7,581 bases of DNA, taken from NCBI GenBank assembly GCA_945862475.1, contig CAMAYW010000104.1, forward strand, positions 1 through 7,581, in the 5' to 3' direction. The notes under the pieces are model-generated. The model had not been told where the DNA came from. It did no database searches and saw nothing but the letters and a program-made list of their open reading frames with translations. Position numbers and translations under genes: made by a program. This DNA is from Bacteriovorax stolpii. GTDB lineage: Bacteria; Bdellovibrionota; Bacteriovoracia; Bacteriovoracales; Bacteriovoracaceae. Positions 5,587 to 7,581 of the stretch are shown one piece after another (position 1 is the stretch's first letter; each line of letters begins with the position of its first letter).

Positions 5587-7314
5587 ATGCGACTCTCACA
5601 AGGTTATTGGCAAACATTAAAAGAAACTCCGTCTGATGCAGATGTTGTCTCACAACAACTTATGATGAGGGCCGGGCTGATGTTTAAAACGGGGGCTGGA
5701 TTATATACTTATTTACCTATGGCCTTTCGTTCTTTAAAAAAAGTCGAAAAGATCATCCGTGAGGAACTAGATAAGATTAATTGTTTTGAAATAACGATGC
5801 CCGTGGTGACTCCAGCTGAGCTTTGGCAGGAATCAGGTCGGTGGGATGGTATGGGTGGACAGATGCTTAAGGCAAAAGATCGTGCCGAGCGCGAAGTTTG
5901 CATCAGCCCAACCAATGAAGAAACGGTCACAGATCTATTTAAAAAAACGGTGAATTCATATAAGCAGCTTCCGGTTTGTTTGTATCAAATTAATACTAAG
6001 TTTAGAGATGAAATTCGTCCTCGTTTTGGTCTTTTACGGGCGCGTGAATTTACTATGAAAGATGGTTACTCCTTTCATATCGATAAGGCTTCCCTTGATA
6101 AATTTTACGACGAAATTTATATTGCTTACGAAAATATTTTCAGACGGATGGGACTAGAATTTATTGCGGTTGAAGCCGATGGTGGGGCGATGGCCGGAGG
6201 TGGGGCGAAAACTCACGAATTCCAAGTTGTCGCTGATAATGGTGAAGATTATGTGGTCACAGTCCCACGCACTAAGTTTGCCGCAAATATTGAAAAGGCG
6301 ATAACGACAAGAAAAAATTTGGGTTCCGCTCCGCAAATAGCTTTAGAAAAGTTCTCCACTCCCAATCAAAAAACGTGTGAAGAAGTGTGCCAAGCTCACG
6401 GTTTCCCAATCACTCAGAGTTTAAAATCGATCGTGATGAATGCCGTTATTAATGGGAAAGATCAGTATTTTATGATCATGCTTTTGGGTGACGATAATTT
6501 AAATGAAGTGAAATTTAAAAATAAAGTTAATGCTGAACATATTCGTCCAGCTCAGCAAAACGAGCTAGATCGCTTGGGACTTGTGAAAGGTTTTATGGGT
6601 CCAGGAACGACTGCAGAATTAAAAATTGTTTTTGATGAATCAATTGATATGAATGCTTCTTATGTTGTTGGGGCGAATGAACCAGAGTTTCACTTAAAAG
6701 GATTTGTTCCTTCAAGAGATACGAAGGCCAAGCACTTTAGAGCGGATATGAGGATGGCCAAAGATGGCGACTTCATCGGCGATGATCAAATTGTTCTTAA
6801 AAAAGGTATTGAAGTTGGCCATATTTTCCAACTTGGAGATAAGTACACAAAGAGTATGAAGGTGACTGTCTTAAATGATAAAGGCCAAGCCGTCACACCT
6901 ATTATGGGGTGTTATGGCATTGGAGTGACACGTGTTCTCGCTTCCGCTATTGAGCAAAATAACGATAAAGATGGCATCATCTGGCCAGCATCCATCGCTC
7001 CTTATGATGTGTACCTATGTTTTATTGGTAAAACTCCAGAAACAAAGGCCCTCGCGGAAGACTTAAATAATGAAATCAAAAAAGCAGGTCTTGAGACTCT
7101 TTTTGATGACCGCCAATTGGGCCCTGGTCAAATGTTTAAGGATGCTGATCTCATCGGATTACCTATCAGAGTTGTTCTTGGAGAAAGGGATTATCAAGCA
7201 ACTGGCGAGATAGAAGTTAAAATCAGAAAAAACGGTGAGACACTCAAAGTTAAAAAAGAAGAACTTATACCTACTATACAAAAGAAATTACAAGAGTTGG
7301 GCAAATGGCTTTAG
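5587..7314 (+). CDS. proS: Prolyl-tRNA synthetase (bacterial type, with editing insertion domain)
   Basis: A 575-residue class II synthetase (E. coli ProRS is 572) that charges tRNA-Pro in the cytoplasm. The N-terminus (MRLSQGYWQTLKETPSDADV) is the family standard. Motif 1 region: MPVVTPAELWQESGRW at 71-86. Motif 2: FRDEIRPRFGLLRAREFTMK at 139-158. The insertion (INS) domain lies at about 225-405 and contains NEVK with Lys309 and GANEPEFH with His369, which I align with the E. coli Ala-tRNA-Pro editing residues. Motif 3: GCYGIGVTRVLASAIEQN at 441-458. The C-terminal anticodon-binding domain begins at about 472. Two active-site loops are atypical: PTNEE for the usual PTHEE, and a glycine-rich GGGAKTHEF for GGSxSHEF, with two extra residues. 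AAAGGA at 5577-5582 overlaps the upstream stop and lies only four bases from the ATG. The end overlaps the next gene by 10 bases. Confidence 0.98.
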   Translation: MRLSQGYWQTLKETPSDADVVSQQLMMRAGLMFKTGAGLYTYLPMAFRSLKKVEKIIREELDKINCFEITMPVVTPAELWQESGRWDGMGGQMLKAKDRAEREVCISPTNEETVTDLFKKTVNSYKQLPVCLYQINTKFRDEIRPRFGLLRAREFTMKDGYSFHIDKASLDKFYDEIYIAYENIFRRMGLEFIAVEADGGAMAGGGAKTHEFQVVADNGEDYVVTVPRTKFAANIEKAITTRKNLGSAPQIALEKFSTPNQKTCEEVCQAHGFPITQSLKSIVMNAVINGKDQYFMIMLLGDDNLNEVKFKNKVNAEHIRPAQQNELDRLGLVKGFMGPGTTAELKIVFDESIDMNASYVVGANEPEFHLKGFVPSRDTKAKHFRADMRMAKDGDFIGDDQIVLKKGIEVGHIFQLGDKYTKSMKVTVLNDKGQAVTPIMGCYGIGVTRVLASAIEQNNDKDGIIWPASIAPYDVYLCFIGKTPETKALAEDLNNEIKKAGLETLFDDRQLGPGQMFKDADLIGLPIRVVLGERDYQATGEIEVKIRKNGETLKVKKEELIPTIQKKLQELGKWL

Positions 7315-7581
7315 ATTTTGATCTCATTTTTGGCCTTCATAGTATAGCTGCTGCCCTTACAAATACGAGGAGAGTGCATCAGAAACTCGTTGCGACTGAT
7401 GAGGGTTTAGTTGAGCTCCAAAGAAAACATAGAATTAATCCAAAAACTCTCAATGTGAAAATTGAGATTCTTTCTTCACATGCTCTCCAAGAGCAGGCAA
7501 AAAAACTTTGCATGCATATGGATTTAGAATTCACTCGAGTTCCTTCTGGGGTGTATCTTCAAACATCTCCACTAGAGACTT
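7305..7581 (+). CDS. rlmB: SpoU/TrmH-family 23S rRNA 2'-O-ribose methyltransferase (RlmB-like), N-terminal part
   Basis: The first 92 codons are present; the right edge cuts the gene. Residues 7-34 (LIFGLHSIAAALTNTRR, then KLVATDEG) match the start of the RlmB substrate-binding domain, which normally reads YGxHAVxxAL...RR. Near the end of the visible part, VPSGVYLQTSPLE occupies the place of the usual HQGI-xxx-xPL segment that leads into the SPOUT catalytic domain. E. coli RlmB methylates G2251 in the peptidyl-transferase centre of 23S rRNA. The knotted AdoMet-binding domain lies outside the window, so a tRNA-directed TrmH relative cannot be excluded. The ATG at 7305 is inside the end of proS in another frame (10-base overlap), with AAGAG at 7292-7296 as a weak ribosome site. 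This points to an operon with proS and coupled translation. Confidence 0.8.
   Translation, partial: MALDFDLIFGLHSIAAALTNTRRVHQKLVATDEGLVELQRKHRINPKTLNVKIEILSSHALQEQAKKLCMHMDLEFTRVPSGVYLQTSPLET

Noticed and set aside
1..7581. A novel defence, mobile or biosynthetic system
   Set aside because: Every large gene is a recognised housekeeping family in normal form; no transposase, integrase, toxin-antitoxin pair, repeat array or tRNA gene is visible.

Overview
The window is a dense, about 40% G+C (estimated by eye on sampled lines) stretch of bacterial chromosome made almost entirely of conserved housekeeping genes. LpxC, the committed enzyme of lipid A synthesis, shows a Gram-negative envelope. 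The mix of A+T-rich codons, a compact ruvCAB cluster next to lpxC and a small secreted protein before proS would suit a low-GC Bdellovibrionota (Bacteriovorax-like) bacterium. That placement is an inference from general resemblance and has not been tested. I see no mobile element, CRISPR array, tRNA, rRNA, phage gene or defence gene, and no gene-free stretch longer than 115 bases.

Layout, left to right. On the minus strand, folD reads into the start of gcvT, which runs off the left edge; both proteins handle 5,10-methylene-tetrahydrofolate. Divergent from folD is a very small membrane protein of unknown function. Next, on the plus strand, comes ruvC-ruvA-ruvB, the complete Holliday-junction resolvasome in one tight operon (TTG start for ruvC, ATGA overlap ruvC/ruvA, 3-base gap ruvA/ruvB). 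After a 112-base intergenic region with a good promoter overlapped by a long perfect inverted repeat, lpxC follows. Its stop codon interlocks with that of a convergent GNAT acetyltransferase gene.

The GNAT gene and a small secreted protein gene diverge from a 92-base intergenic region containing a promoter and a short palindrome. The secreted protein gene is followed within 8 bases by proS (bacterial-type prolyl-tRNA synthetase with editing insertion), whose 3' end overlaps by 10 bases the start of an rlmB-like 2'-O-methyltransferase gene cut by the right edge. proS and rlmB form a translation-related unit.

I did not find a previously undescribed system. The points most worth a second look are a strong excess of the tetranucleotide GGCC (about 40 by hand count), the inverted repeat that frames the lpxC promoter, non-canonical residues in the ProRS active-site loops and in the RuvA acidic pin, and two uncharacterised small proteins.
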